From Microvelia longipes (Eukaryota; Arthropoda; Insecta; Hemiptera; Veliidae), in contig JACMZG010001870.1 of assembly GCA_018340805.1 (NCBI GenBank), positions 20,794,500 to 20,858,499 of the forward strand: a DNA stretch of 64,000 bases. Reading direction: 5' to 3'. Below the pieces are notes generated by a model, which was not told the DNA's origin, did no database searches, and saw only the letters and a program-made list of their open reading frames with translations. Below, piece by piece: positions 25,411-35,736 of the stretch (positions are counted from its first letter, which is position 1; the number at the start of each line of letters is the position of its first letter). The translations under genes were made by a program, and so were the position numbers.

Positions 25411-26049
25411 GTAAATATTTATTAATTAATAAATAAATATAATAAATTATAAATCTAAGTTAGTTTTTATGGATAGTAAATACCTTAGAACCATAAAACC
25501 TAAAAATGTACTAATTTAAAGGTATACCTCTAAATGCATTGCAACTCGGCAAATATAGTGAGACAACACTAAATAAAAAATCTTAAGAAATGACCAGTCA
25601 ATGTTTTTATAGGTTTCAAATGAAATTGTTTTCTATATTTTAACTAAACAGTATAAACCATACGAAAATAGTTATTTATGCAACAAGGGATGGAGGAAAG
25701 TTTTACATTTTAAGTTTTCAAGTATAAGTTTACGGTCGAAGGCAAAGCTGAAAGAGGATCATCTCCCGACGCAGACAGGTCAAGAAAGATACACTAGTTA
25801 ACTCCCGAGGCTTGCCGGGGACGACTACTAACATTTAGGCACTAGATGCTCTGCCGAGACCTAAAATCTTCAATCTTTGTTGCGCATAAATGTACCACTA
25901 GTCAACTAAAGTAAATAGATGTTACAAAAATATATTATGTTAATATTCAATATCACTTGAAACAAGTTTTAAATTAGATAATAATAATAATTTTAATGAA
26001 TTTAAATTTTGTATACTTTTGCCAAAAAGAACAAAGATTAAAAAATTTG
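25411..26049. other. non-coding start of the large intron
   Basis: AT-rich DNA. A less AT-rich patch at 25735-25870 (CTCCCGAGGCTTGCCGGGGA) was not identified. Confidence 0.5.
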
Positions 26050-26740
26050 TTACTTTTCCTCATCACATCGGATTCGCTACGCTCGTCCTCAGAATACACA
26101 TTTTGCCAAATTTACACTGTAACACGTCTTCGGATTCGCTTCGCTCTCCTCGGATAGAAAATACATCCGTTAATGCTTCTTAACTTTTATGTTCCAATAG
26201 ATATTATGGATATACTTGACCCATTAAAATGAAACTTGATGTACTTATTTATTACATAAAGGTATAAACTTGTACTATATTTCAACTCAACTAGATTTTT
26301 TGTCGATTTTTTACAAATTTTTAAAAGACGTACACAAGTTACTTAATAACAGTTGAACTAATGCTGATAATAGCCACATGTGTGCCAAATCTCAACCCAA
26401 TCGCATCATTTCCCCGCGTTATAATTTTTATAATTTTTCGAAATTTTTGCCAAATCATTATTCCGGGTTAGTGACGTCATAAAAAATATTTTCCGAAAAA
26501 CACAACTACACTTATAGACTAATTTTTGTCAAAAGTTTTAAGACTCTAACATAAATACATTGGGAGCTACAATGATAACAGACACACACACACACACACA
26601 CATACAGACAGAAAACTTTGTGAAAACCACTCCGGAGGTTTTAAAAAGACCTGAAACGGATAACTCCGGTGTCATTTTGATTTCGATTTTTCGGCATACT
26701 TTTCTTATACTTTTCTACGGTATAAATGAGGGAAAGTAAA
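26050..26740 (+). mobile_element. TA-target MITE family, best copy
   Basis: The ends are inverted: TA|CTTTTCCTCATCAC at the left and GAGGGAAAG|TA at the right, about 11-12 bp, with TA on both sides, as for Tc1/mariner-type insertions. Internal landmarks in order are two TTCGCTNCGCTC words (26090-26150, complement containing GCGAAGC), a GTGACGTCATAAAAAATAT block with a perfect CRE core (26467-26474), a GGGAGCTACAATGATAACAG block, an (AC)n run, ACCTGAAACGGATAACTCCG and TACGGTATAAATGAGG. It has no open frame. At least nine more full or partial copies occur in this window. Confidence 0.75.
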
Positions 26741-26744
26741 AAAA

Positions 26745-27700
26745 AACCTAAAATCAGTATAATATTATAATAATTTAGTTCAAAACATAATTTACTTACT
26801 TACTAAACCGGTAACACGCACGCTACTTGCCTCTACCATAATTTTTCTATCAAATCAATATGTAGTACAGATTTAATTTAAAATAAACATTTATACAAAT
26901 CTTATAAATATATTGTATATTAGATGTTAAAATATAAGAAAGCTTTATACTTGTTATACCTGGTGAAATACCGGGTAAATGTTTTTGCAATACTTTTCAT
27001 ATATACTAACCAACGGTACCAATGAGAAAAATTAATTATAGCATAAAATACGAAAAATACATTAAAAAAATCAATCAAAGAAAATATTAGACTAAAATAT
27101 TTGTGCGATAATACGATCAAAGAGCGTAAGAACACCTCGCCACCCACTCGTACTTATTTTTCTCAGATAAAAAGCCGACTATACATTTCCTTTTTTTTCG
27201 GCTATGCTATCTTTATTTCATTTCTATTTTCAACGATAGCACTGGATTTATAGCAACAGATTTTAAGGTCTCAAAAAAGTACGAAGGTTAAAGAAAATAA
27301 CAGGAACGAATAGGGCAAAGGGAAACAAAAAATGGTATGGGTTCTTTGACAGGATTTACTTTTTTCAGTATTTTCTATCCTTAAAGTAATGGAGTCAGAA
27401 GATTCTTTTTCTTAAGATCTTTCGGATCTTAATCCTCTCTTTCTCATCCTCAATATTGTAAAACTTTTCTTTATACTCAATCCAATGGAATAAGATTTTC
27501 ACTCTAACACACGGTGATTGTAGGATCCATTGTATTTACAAATATAATACCATCCACGTGTGCGTATGAGAAATGTATTTCGCATAACCCATCTGTTTCC
27601 TTACTTACTAAAGTCTTAAAAATGTAGATGTTCTTTCTTTAATATTGATATTGAAGTATCTAAATAAAAATTTGTATTCAAAGCAGATAAAACTTAAAAT
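26745..27700. other. AT-rich non-coding DNA
   Basis: No supported feature. Confidence 0.5.
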
Positions 27701-28500
27701 ATCGGGTAGAGGGTACCTCATAATCTCATGATTATCCAAAGCTTAAAGTAGAATTATCAACAGTCTCATTGCGCTCAACTTCAGAGTATTATTCCAAAGT
27801 CAAAGGTGTTAAGACTTTAATCGTACTCGCTTCGCTCGTCCTTAAAATGTCATGGTTACCCAGACCTTCAGGTAGTTTACTTCAGTCTCCCTGCGCTAGC
27901 CACCTCAGAATTATTAAGTAACCAAAATTCCGACTTGAAGGTAATGAATGCTACAAAAATGATAAAAGTAGATAAATATTTACTAATGTAATACGATTAA
28001 AAGGTTTCTATCTTCTCAAAAATCTTGAAATTACCACCTTTCATACTTGGCAGCCTATTTAAATTACTTGGCTTTTTTATTAATTTCAATATTTTATATA
28101 AACACACATATATTATCGCCAATACATTACCAACTAGAGTTTCTACACATTTTGTCTTTGTCTTTTACAATGCATGTCGTACGTCTAAAAAAATGAACCA
28201 CGATACATATAAATTATTAGTTACAAAATTTCAGCCTGGACATGGTACACGCTCAATACATATTACCCTAAAAATCTGTTGTCAAAGGGGAAGTACAACA
28301 GTAATTAACGCTCTTTAGGGTAAGGTTAGGATGTTACGACTTAGAACTCGCTTTACCTCGTCGTCATACTGTTATAGTTATTTAAAACTTAAGGTTATAA
28401 AACTTTATAATATAAATGTGCATGAAACGGATGACTATAAAAAAGAAATCTCGGTTTCGGGTTTAGGGAAAACTAAAAAATAATATTTTGAATTTAAGAT
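27700..28500 (+). mobile_element. TA-target MITE family, diverged copy or tandem pieces
   Basis: It opens GGGTAGAGGGTACCTCATAA and contains CTCGCTTCGCTCGTCC (27828-27843), AATGTCATGGTTACCC and a second CTCGCTTTACCTCGTCGTC at about 28348. It ends with the ATGAAACGGATGACTATAAA and CTCGGTTTCGGGTTTAGGG blocks of the 3' part. The interior differs from the 26-kb copy, so it may be two overlapping insertions. Confidence 0.5.
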
Positions 28501-28556
28501 CTACGCGTAAAGGTAAAGATTCATACATCGTAAAGATACATCACACAAACATTCAT

Positions 28557-28562
28557 ACATAC

Positions 28563-28630
<68 letters not shown>
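28557..28630. repeat. (CATA)n then (TA)n array
   Basis: ACATACATACATACAT grading into a TA dinucleotide array. Confidence 0.95.
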
Positions 28631-28632
<2 letters not shown>

Positions 28633-28639
28633 TGTTAAA

Positions 28640-29110
28640 AAAAATACTATAAAAATAAGAAGATAAGATTGTGTAGGAAACGGTGTTATGAGCTAATATA
28701 CAATCTTAAAATTACCAAGGGATATTTTTTAACACTATTTTAAAAATTATATCATATAACTCATAACCACCGAGATAAACATTTTTCATCCACAAAAAAT
28801 AGGCCCTATCTCTTGTAGCAAAGGGAAGTGCAAATTTGTTGAATAGTTTTGGTCAGGACGAAAGGAAGAAGCGATAAATTAGGTGAAGAGTTATCGCTAA
28901 GTCTAAAAAGGGCCGAAGGGAACGAGAGAGGTGGACTATGAGATAGTCCCACTATAAGTCTTGGCTTAGCCAGGACTTCCAATGAATAAACCCCACTTTT
29001 TATTTCCTCTTTTATGTATCTTTATAATTTAACATAAAGCTTTGTGGTGTTTATCTACAATTCAACAATGATTTTGCAGAATAATGAAGGGATTAGGTGG
29101 ACTACATTGT
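28640..29110. other. non-coding DNA
   Basis: No supported gene. A less AT-rich segment at 28850-28990 was not identified. Confidence 0.5.
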
Positions 29111-29111
29111 A

Positions 29112-29202
29112 TTAGCGAATTCTCATAATGAAAATGAAGCATTTGAGGTTGATCGGAACTTGAAAAGGGACATTATCACCCATTGGCTCCCTGATACCAA
29201 TG

Positions 29203-29267
<65 letters not shown>

Positions 29268-29537
29268 AACGTTTCTACCCGTGCGTATGGCCAACGAACG
29301 ATATCTCTCGAAGGCGAGAGTTATCGTTAACTGGCTTTGAATATTATACTATTTTAAAATCGTAACAAAACTTAGCAAATGGCGAGATGTAGGGGAGGTT
29401 ACAGATTCTATAATTTGTGAAAAATGTAAGTATGACGTCATGAAAAAAAATGTTTAAACTTGATATGACATGTCATATACAAAATGGATACATGGCCCCA
29501 AACTGTGAAGTGGCTACGCGCCAAAGGCCTGTATTTT
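29112..29537 (+). mobile_element. hairpin-rich (HINE-like) element, short copy
   Basis: The left end TTAGCGAATTCTCATAATG is followed by AAAATGAAGCATTTGAGGTT. It then has CATTGGCTCCCTGATA, a (TA)n array at 29207-29263, TCTCGAAGGCG, TAGCAAATGGCGAGATG and one ATGACGTCATG site at 29433. The right end keeps only decayed hairpins (GTGGCTACGCGCC, AAAGGCCTGTATTTT). Compared with the 1.4-kb copies it lacks about 900 bp of interior, including the TATA-box segment. A GAAATTCGCTAAAATT word lies further on at 29619-29634. Confidence 0.65.
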
Positions 29538-29649
29538 AATGCTAAGTACCATATTTTAGGTTGTCCAGTAATTGACCACTGTTATTTTGCACATCAATTT
29601 TTCCCATAGGAAATTCGCTAAAATTGAGCTATTAATAATAAAACTATAA

Positions 29650-30602
29650 CCGAGTCCGGTAGCTCAGTGGTAGAGCGCTCGCCTTTCGACCTGGAGGTCG
29701 AGGGTTCAAATCTAGCCGGGGAGTACCTCAATATGAGGTTATCCCTTGTACGTACACTCGGGAGGTCTTGAATTCAAGGCCGGCCAACCCAGCCAGGGTT
29801 ATACGTGGTTTCCTTGGCTACTAATACGCAAATGCGGGGTTGGATCTAGTTTCTTCTGAGACAAGTCTGGATCCACGTTTCCGTTGTCTCCAGCTCACGA
29901 AAAGTTAATGTTCTGCGGGCTGGGGGAGATGAAGGTCGGAAAGATATACTGAGCCTTTGTATGTCCGAAAACTTAGTCAGTGAAAGTGATGGCGGCGACA
30001 CGAGTAACGTAAGTGACTAGGAACAAAGTGCTCGGTTCTTGAAGACAGACGTCTCCTAATGGCACTGCGGAGCTTTGACTTTCAGGTCAGGGCTAAAGAA
30101 TGAGTTTGTGCACGCTGACATCTGGTGCTGGGTTCTTTGTCGGGTGGCGCTGGACTGGCCAGAGCGGTGAGCCTAGCTTAGAGTCTGGTGATGCTAGTGG
30201 AACTGATGAGATTGGTGAGACTGGAAGGACGAGGTCAAGTGAGACTAATGTGATCAGAGGAGCTAGTAAGACTAGATGAAACAAGCACACAGTGAACTAG
30301 TAGTCGGCGCTAGCCAGAGCGGTGAGCCTAGCCAGAGTCTAGCTGGTCTAGATGAACTAGGCATACTGTTAATTAGTCGCAGACACTAGCCAGAGCAGTG
30401 AGTTTGGATAGAGTGTGGTTGGGCTGGATGAACTAGACACACTGTGAACTGGTTATATGTGCTACCATGTACGGAGGGGGTGCTTCCTAGATGATTGGAT
30501 ATGCACAAACTCAGGTGCTAATGTTGAGTGAGATTTAAGTGAGGGGAAAACGCTAAATGACCCTACGGGTTAAAGCGTAAAAAAAAAAAAAAAAAAAAAA
30601 AA
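29650..30602 (+). mobile_element. long tRNA-headed SINE family B (about 950 bp)
   Basis: The head has an A box TAGCTCAGTGG (29660-29670) and a B box GGTTCAAATC (29703-29712), the spacing of an internal Pol III promoter. The element ends GACCCTACGGGTTAAAGCG followed by a pure A-tail. AAACTATAA flanks both ends (29641-29649 and 30603-30611), a target duplication of at least 9 bp. The body carries an imperfect tandem repeat of about 70 bp (30305-30372, 30373-30440, with a related unit from 30141) built on CTAGCCAGAGCGGTGAGC. It is long for a SINE. The body has no convincing protein; the open frame at 30093-30290 on the minus strand is of simple composition. Confidence 0.85.
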
Positions 30603-30611
30603 AAACTATAA

Positions 30612-32078
30612 TTAGAAAACAATGTTTACGAAAGACCAGGAAATTAGATTATAATAACCAAACTCGTATACACCTGAATAATCTTCTTATGGTTTAAATG
30701 AAAAACTCAAACGCAAAAACTAATAAAAAGAAATTAATTATGAAATACGAAGCAAACCTTACAAAATACAAAATAAAAATTAATTAAAGAGAATTATTAA
30801 ATAAAAACTTGAAGATCTGGGTGCACGGCAGTGCCCCCGCCAAGCTGTTACTGGTGTATCATCCGTTACAGGATGCATCTCGAGGATATTTTCACCAACT
30901 CGTATATTTTTATAAGGGACATTAAATTTGTTTTAATATTAACTGAAAGATCTTGTTGAGCTGACCCATTCTACCGAATTTCTATGTTTACCATTCCCAG
31001 GTGTTGAGATATAATGGCTCAAAGTTAGGCATTTTTGACATTCACTCACTGACTCATTAAGATTTTAAAATTTGGTGTAGTAAAAACCAATAAAAAATTG
31101 TCAAACATAATATAACATTTATGTTATATTATGTACATAATATTCATTTCCTTCTATAGTACGACACACGGCTTAAATCAATTGACAGCGCGAGAAAATA
31201 CTGTCGAGGAACCAATATGGTTGGCCTGATTTGAAATTGAGGGCGTGGTTTAACATCCAGGATTAACCTCATTGGCTCCCTCGCATTATTTTCCTACGCT
31301 GTAAACTGATTTCAGCCGAGTGTAGTATATAATAATATTCCTTGGCGTATTTTTGTATGGAATAATTTCAAGCATCCAAATAGAAATGAAATCCGAACAA
31401 AAACATATGCCTGTAAAAAATAGCCAAGTCTAGCGTAAAAAGTTGAGACATCATTGATTAAGCCAAGTCGTAGGTTCCCAATAACGCTTGTATATTTATG
31501 AGGTCTTGGTCTTGTATATTTATATATTATTAACACTATTTTATCAATAATTAATAAAAATTCTGGGAAAGGTGAAACTATGCTTTTCTCAGTCATATAT
31601 AGAAACGGGGGCTTGACTTGATACATATCTATAAGACTTGCTAAACGTCTATGTATGTTACTGAATAGTATAAATAAAAAATAGCAAAAAGTGTCCCATT
31701 TTTTTTTTAAATCTTTAAAATATAAATTAATTTAATAATCAAGTTTTATTTTTTATCAATTTTTACCAAATTTAAAATTACCGGTAAATTCGGGTAATAT
31801 AACCAAAAAATGGTTTTTGGGAATTTTTCTCCGGAAAAATATTATACCATTTTGTACTTGATTTAGGGGGGAGGGGGGTAGACACTAATTTCATGGGTGT
31901 ACCATTATTTTTAGGAAAGTTATGGCTATTTAAAAATTTGAAATTTGACATCACCTAAAATAGCGTTTTCTCACAATAATTCATATATGTTATTCAATAA
32001 ATCTGTTATGGTGACCTTTAAATAGCAATACTTTATGTTTTCCAGCAACATCAGTAAATGAAAATTACATAATCATTG
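30612..32078. other. AT-rich non-coding DNA
   Basis: No supported gene. A G-rich run (GGGGGGAGGGGGGTAG) sits at about 31866-31881, and an ATGTTATATTATGT palindromic area near 31120. Confidence 0.5.
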
Positions 32079-32109
32079 CAAGTAGGATGTCAAAGCGACA
32101 TCCTACTTG
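32079..32109. repeat. 13-bp perfect hairpin
   Basis: CAAGTAGGATGTC and GACATCCTACTTG flank a 5-nt AAAGC loop. Weaker complementarity (ATGAAAA / TTTTTCAT) continues outward, so it may be the tip of a small foldback element. Confidence 0.8.
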
Positions 32110-32385
32110 ACATTTATTTTTCATCAACCGTGATTTTGGTTTCTGGTAATTTACCATTATTTTTTTCGACTTTTTGGTCACTTAAGGTATCGTCTTCGGA
32201 CCAATTTTTTTCGATTTAGCTCCCCAAGATACAATAATAAGGACCTTTTTAGCAGTAAAAATTATGACCTTAAATTTTACCGAATTTTCAAAATTTTACT
32301 GACAGCAAACCGGGTTAATGATGCCACAACAACGTGGTTTTCAACTAGGTTCCAGTATTCACCATGGTGTTCTAGTACCACTTTT

Positions 32386-32441
32386 ATCAGTTTGAAAAAT
32401 AGCGGTTTTAATAGAAACTTTCTAAAAATACACACACACAA

Positions 32442-32514
<73 letters not shown>

Positions 32515-32557
32515 TATTTTAGAAAGTTTCTATTAAAACCGCTATTTTTCAACTGAT

Positions 32558-32609
<52 letters not shown>

Positions 32610-32668
32610 ATATATATATATTGTATCAGTTTGAAAAATAGCGGTTTTAATAGAAACTTTCTAAAATA

Positions 32669-32766
<98 letters not shown>

Positions 32767-32800
32767 ATTTTTAGAAAGTTTCTATTAAAACCGCTATTTA
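32386..32800. repeat. nested palindrome: one unit four times, alternating strands
   Basis: A unit of about 38 bp containing AATAGCGGTTTTAATAGAAA occurs at 32391-32428 (+), 32517-32553 (-), 32630-32668 (+) and 32768-32800 (-). (TA)n arrays fill the gaps at 32446-32507, 32562-32620 and 32671-32757. Outer copies 1 and 4 share an ACACACAC edge, and inner copies 2 and 3 share a TATACATATA edge. The whole block is therefore an inverted repeat of a unit that is itself a hairpin. It has no coding content. Confidence 0.9.
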
Positions 32801-32822
32801 ACCGGGATTTTATTAAATCCCG
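32801..32822. repeat. 9-bp perfect hairpin
   Basis: CCGGGATTT and AAATCCCGG flank a TATT loop directly after the nested palindrome. Confidence 0.75.
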
Positions 32823-33997
32823 GCTATATTAAGCGAGTTTTCGCAAAAGAAAAGAAGTATTTCTTTTAACTCTAATTCTTCAATTAGATCCTTATTATAT
32901 TTGAAAGATTAAAATAATAATTACTCATTAAATTTCTGTTATTCGAGAACACTAAAGAACTATTATTCCTAGTATTAATGAATATTTAATTAGTTCCATA
33001 ATATAAACTATTTCAAAAGTTTTAATGAAAAACGTATAGAGTTTCATACTTCGAGTCTTCATTGTTCTATATTATTCTCTCTCTCATTCGTTGTATCATG
33101 CGGAAACCCACAACCTCAGTCAGATCATAAAACCATTGTATTCCCTTATAGCTTAAATCAAACTATTTTTGTTACATAAGTATATTTTATCGTATAAAAA
33201 CAATCTGCCAAATATGAAACTTAGCTCCCATAGGTCTGTTATCAAAGATTATAAAAAACACGCGGGCAGGTCCACGATTTTATTTTAATTTTTGATATTT
33301 CAAAACCTGTGCTAGACACACATGTGGTTGATGTTATGAGACAATTTAATCCAAAGCATATTTACTTTTTAAAGATAATAAATAAATTACAGGAAAAAAT
33401 GAAGAAAAAAAGGCAAGTATACAAAAGTATAATAAATATCACGTAAGAGTGTCTTACGGTGTATACAAGAGGCGTGTTTAAGAGCACGGGAAGTAAGCCG
33501 TGTGTAAATGAAGAGACAACTTGAAATACGGTCTCTCTCGTTTACGTGCCTAACATATAAATTTAGGATTTCTTGACATAATACTCTCATAATAGAGAAT
33601 AATATTGGCAAGGAAATTTATTTCTCAGGTTTTCTTTATCAGGTTATCACTTTCGGTATCGATTTATGAGTCTAATAAGGTCAAATTGCGAGTAGATACT
33701 TTGATTAGTTATTGTACGAATAATTTAAGAAGTTAAATTAAGTTTTTAAGAAAAAAGGTTTAGGAAGAAAAGGAAAAGTAAGTAGAAGCATATCAGATCC
33801 GATCATTAATTGAATAGTTTCGAATAAACGGTATGATAAACAAAAGTGTTTTTACTTTGTCTTAATATTTTTCCATGCATGTAATAATCGGCTAAGCAGT
33901 TAATAAATAAATAGATAATTGAAAAAAATAAGAATTTATATATTAATTAGAAAATTAATTCATCTAATTTTAATAGATAAAGTGAAAGTACTTTTTG
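32823..33997. other. AT-rich non-coding DNA
   Basis: No supported gene or repeat. Confidence 0.5.
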
Positions 33998-34002
33998 TAC
34001 TG

Positions 34003-34118
34003 TGTTAAAAATATATTTTGATAGTTGACTGACAGATAAATAACTAATTATAGAAGTGTCATATGATGTCAATATATTTCATTCTTACTCAGGAATCCAA
34101 AGCGTTTCATTTTCAACA
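34003..34118 (+). repeat. 5' LTR of the gag-only element
   Basis: 116 bp, TG...CA, identical by eye to 40154-40269. Confidence 0.9.
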
Positions 34119-34262
34119 ATTGGCGACCGTTAGGAGTTAATAAAAGAACCTACAAATATTTTTAGGAAACGTTTTGAAGTAGTTATACCTTAATAAGGTT
34201 GATATTATTCGAGGTATAGTATTTGAAGAAATTACGCAGTAAGTTATTGTGAAAATATAATA

Positions 34263-35453
34263 ATGAAGTTATTAGATGTGTATGAGATTGAGAGAAGTGT
34301 AATAAGAAGAAGATTTTATGAACAATACCAGTTATTAATTAGTGGCAAAACAGAAATTGGTATTGCTAGAGCGATTTTGCAAAACAAGTATGACAGACTG
34401 TGGGACTTAGACGCCAAAATACAATGTTTAAGGGAGGAAAGTCCAAATAATAATGAAATTCAATTTCAAGAAGGTTTAACCTTGCTTAAGATGAGAAATA
34501 AATTGATGAAAGTTGTAGAAAATAAGTTGGAACCTGTAGATGCCCAAGAGTATGCTCAGCAAAACAAAGAAAATGATATTATAATTCGAGAAGAGACAAA
34601 GGATGCGGGAGTAAGTAATGAGGACTCTACAGATAAGAACAACCATGAAGGCAAAGAATCTAAGATATATGTGGTAAACGTTATCGAGAACGCAGAAGAT
34701 GCTAACATTGATAGTTCTGAGCACAGAGATGAATTAGTGAAAGAGACAGTGAATGCTATAGAAATTTCGGAGGGCAGAAAAGAAGATCAAGTCGAGTTTG
34801 TTGTGGTTGGCAGTGATGGTTTCAAGGAAGATAAATATGAGGAACCAACAAATTCAATAATGAAAGACGAAGAATCAAAAGAAGAAATAGGTATAAGTTT
34901 GACTGACGAATTGACTGTAAGTTGTGAGACAATTAGAGGGGGTAGTAATTCAGTACAGATTTGTTTAGATTTAGGTAATTCAAACGGAGTTTTGTCAAAA
35001 AGTAGTGAATCAGAAAAGTTTGACTCAGATAGTTCGAGCGATATGTCAGAAGATTTAATTAATAGTTCAGATAGTGTAGATAGGAATTATTTGTATATTA
35101 GATTTAAGTCAAAATTTAGTTTAGTTAGTGATAAATATCGAAATAATGATATATTTAAGTATGTAAGTTGTGAATTGAGCTCAGTTAGACGTGTCTGCAA
35201 AGAGTGTAAGGAAGTTAGGCCAGAACGAAGTAAGTCAGTTAGGAACTTTAGTTTAGGTAGTGAAAACATAAGGTCTGAACAAATTGAGACAGTTAAATAT
35301 ACAGATAAAGGTAGTAAGAAATTTGGGTTCCAAGATAGGTCAGTCAGTTACTTAGAAAAATGTAAAATAGTTAAGTTCGATAATTTAAGAAATAATTCAG
35401 TTCATACATCTAGAAGAAGTCGAGGTAGAAATAAAAGGGTTTATTATTGTTGA
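34263..35453 (+). CDS. gag-like protein of the outer LTR element
   Basis: A 396-codon frame starts at the first ATG after the leader. The N-terminal 90 residues are mostly helical and charged (RRRFYEQYQLLISGK, RLWDLDAKIQCLREE), as in the N-terminal region of BEL/Pao Gag proteins. Residues about 95-290 are acidic and low in structure (SSDMSEDLINSSDS). The last 100 residues are basic, with one CKEC pair but no full CCHC zinc knuckle. It ends at a TGA supplied by the copia LTR; beyond that insertion the same frame runs nine more codons to a TAG at 39941-39943. The frame is therefore nearly complete, and the element never carried pol in this copy. The BEL/Pao assignment is an inference from the primer site and the N-terminus. 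Confidence 0.65.
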   Translation: MKLLDVYEIERSVIRRRFYEQYQLLISGKTEIGIARAILQNKYDRLWDLDAKIQCLREESPNNNEIQFQEGLTLLKMRNKLMKVVENKLEPVDAQEYAQQNKENDIIIREETKDAGVSNEDSTDKNNHEGKESKIYVVNVIENAEDANIDSSEHRDELVKETVNAIEISEGRKEDQVEFVVVGSDGFKEDKYEEPTNSIMKDEESKEEIGISLTDELTVSCETIRGGSNSVQICLDLGNSNGVLSKSSESEKFDSDSSSDMSEDLINSSDSVDRNYLYIRFKSKFSLVSDKYRNNDIFKYVSCELSSVRRVCKECKEVRPERSKSVRNFSLGSENIRSEQIETVKYTDKGSKKFGFQDRSVSYLEKCKIVKFDNLRNNSVHTSRRSRGRNKRVYYC

Positions 35454-35605
35454 GGTACATTTAATGATAAATATGTCATGTATATGACATATTAAGTCAG
35501 TCTGATTTTAGGAGTGATAGATTATTAATTGTGTGTTAACTTTGTCCCAATACATAGTGTTCGTTTAGTTAAATATTTGTTCTAATTCTAGGGGGTACTT
35601 TAATT
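35448..35605 (+). repeat. 5' LTR of the copia element
   Basis: 158 bp; the only mismatch to the 3' LTR is in GTGATA(G/A)ATTATT. Its first bases supply the stop codon of the outer gag frame. Confidence 0.9.
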
Positions 35606-35736
35606 GGTTATGGGCCCAGTTCATTTTCGGTGTGCGAGTTAGAAATTCAGACTTGAAAATTTTCCCTACAAATTTTTGGCTGTAAAAATTCTGTCAATAT
35701 TTTCAAAATCTTGAAAAATAAATTCAACAAATTGAA

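Noticed and set aside
28025..28318. 97-codon plus-strand frame
   Set aside because: It spans MITE-family sequence and AT-rich DNA; no domain is recognisable.
29650..29725. Functional tRNA gene on the plus strand
   Set aside because: The promoter boxes are good, but the sequence continues as a 950-bp A-tailed element with a target duplication; the anticodon arm is imperfect.
30093..30290. Minus-strand 65-codon frame in SINE B
   Set aside because: It is Leu/Val/Ser/Pro-rich and arises from the tandem GGTGAG/CTAG units of a Pol III-type element; there is no homology or codon signal.
31312..31626. 104-codon minus-strand frame
   Set aside because: Composition looks random, no motif or splice context, and no repeat homology in the window.
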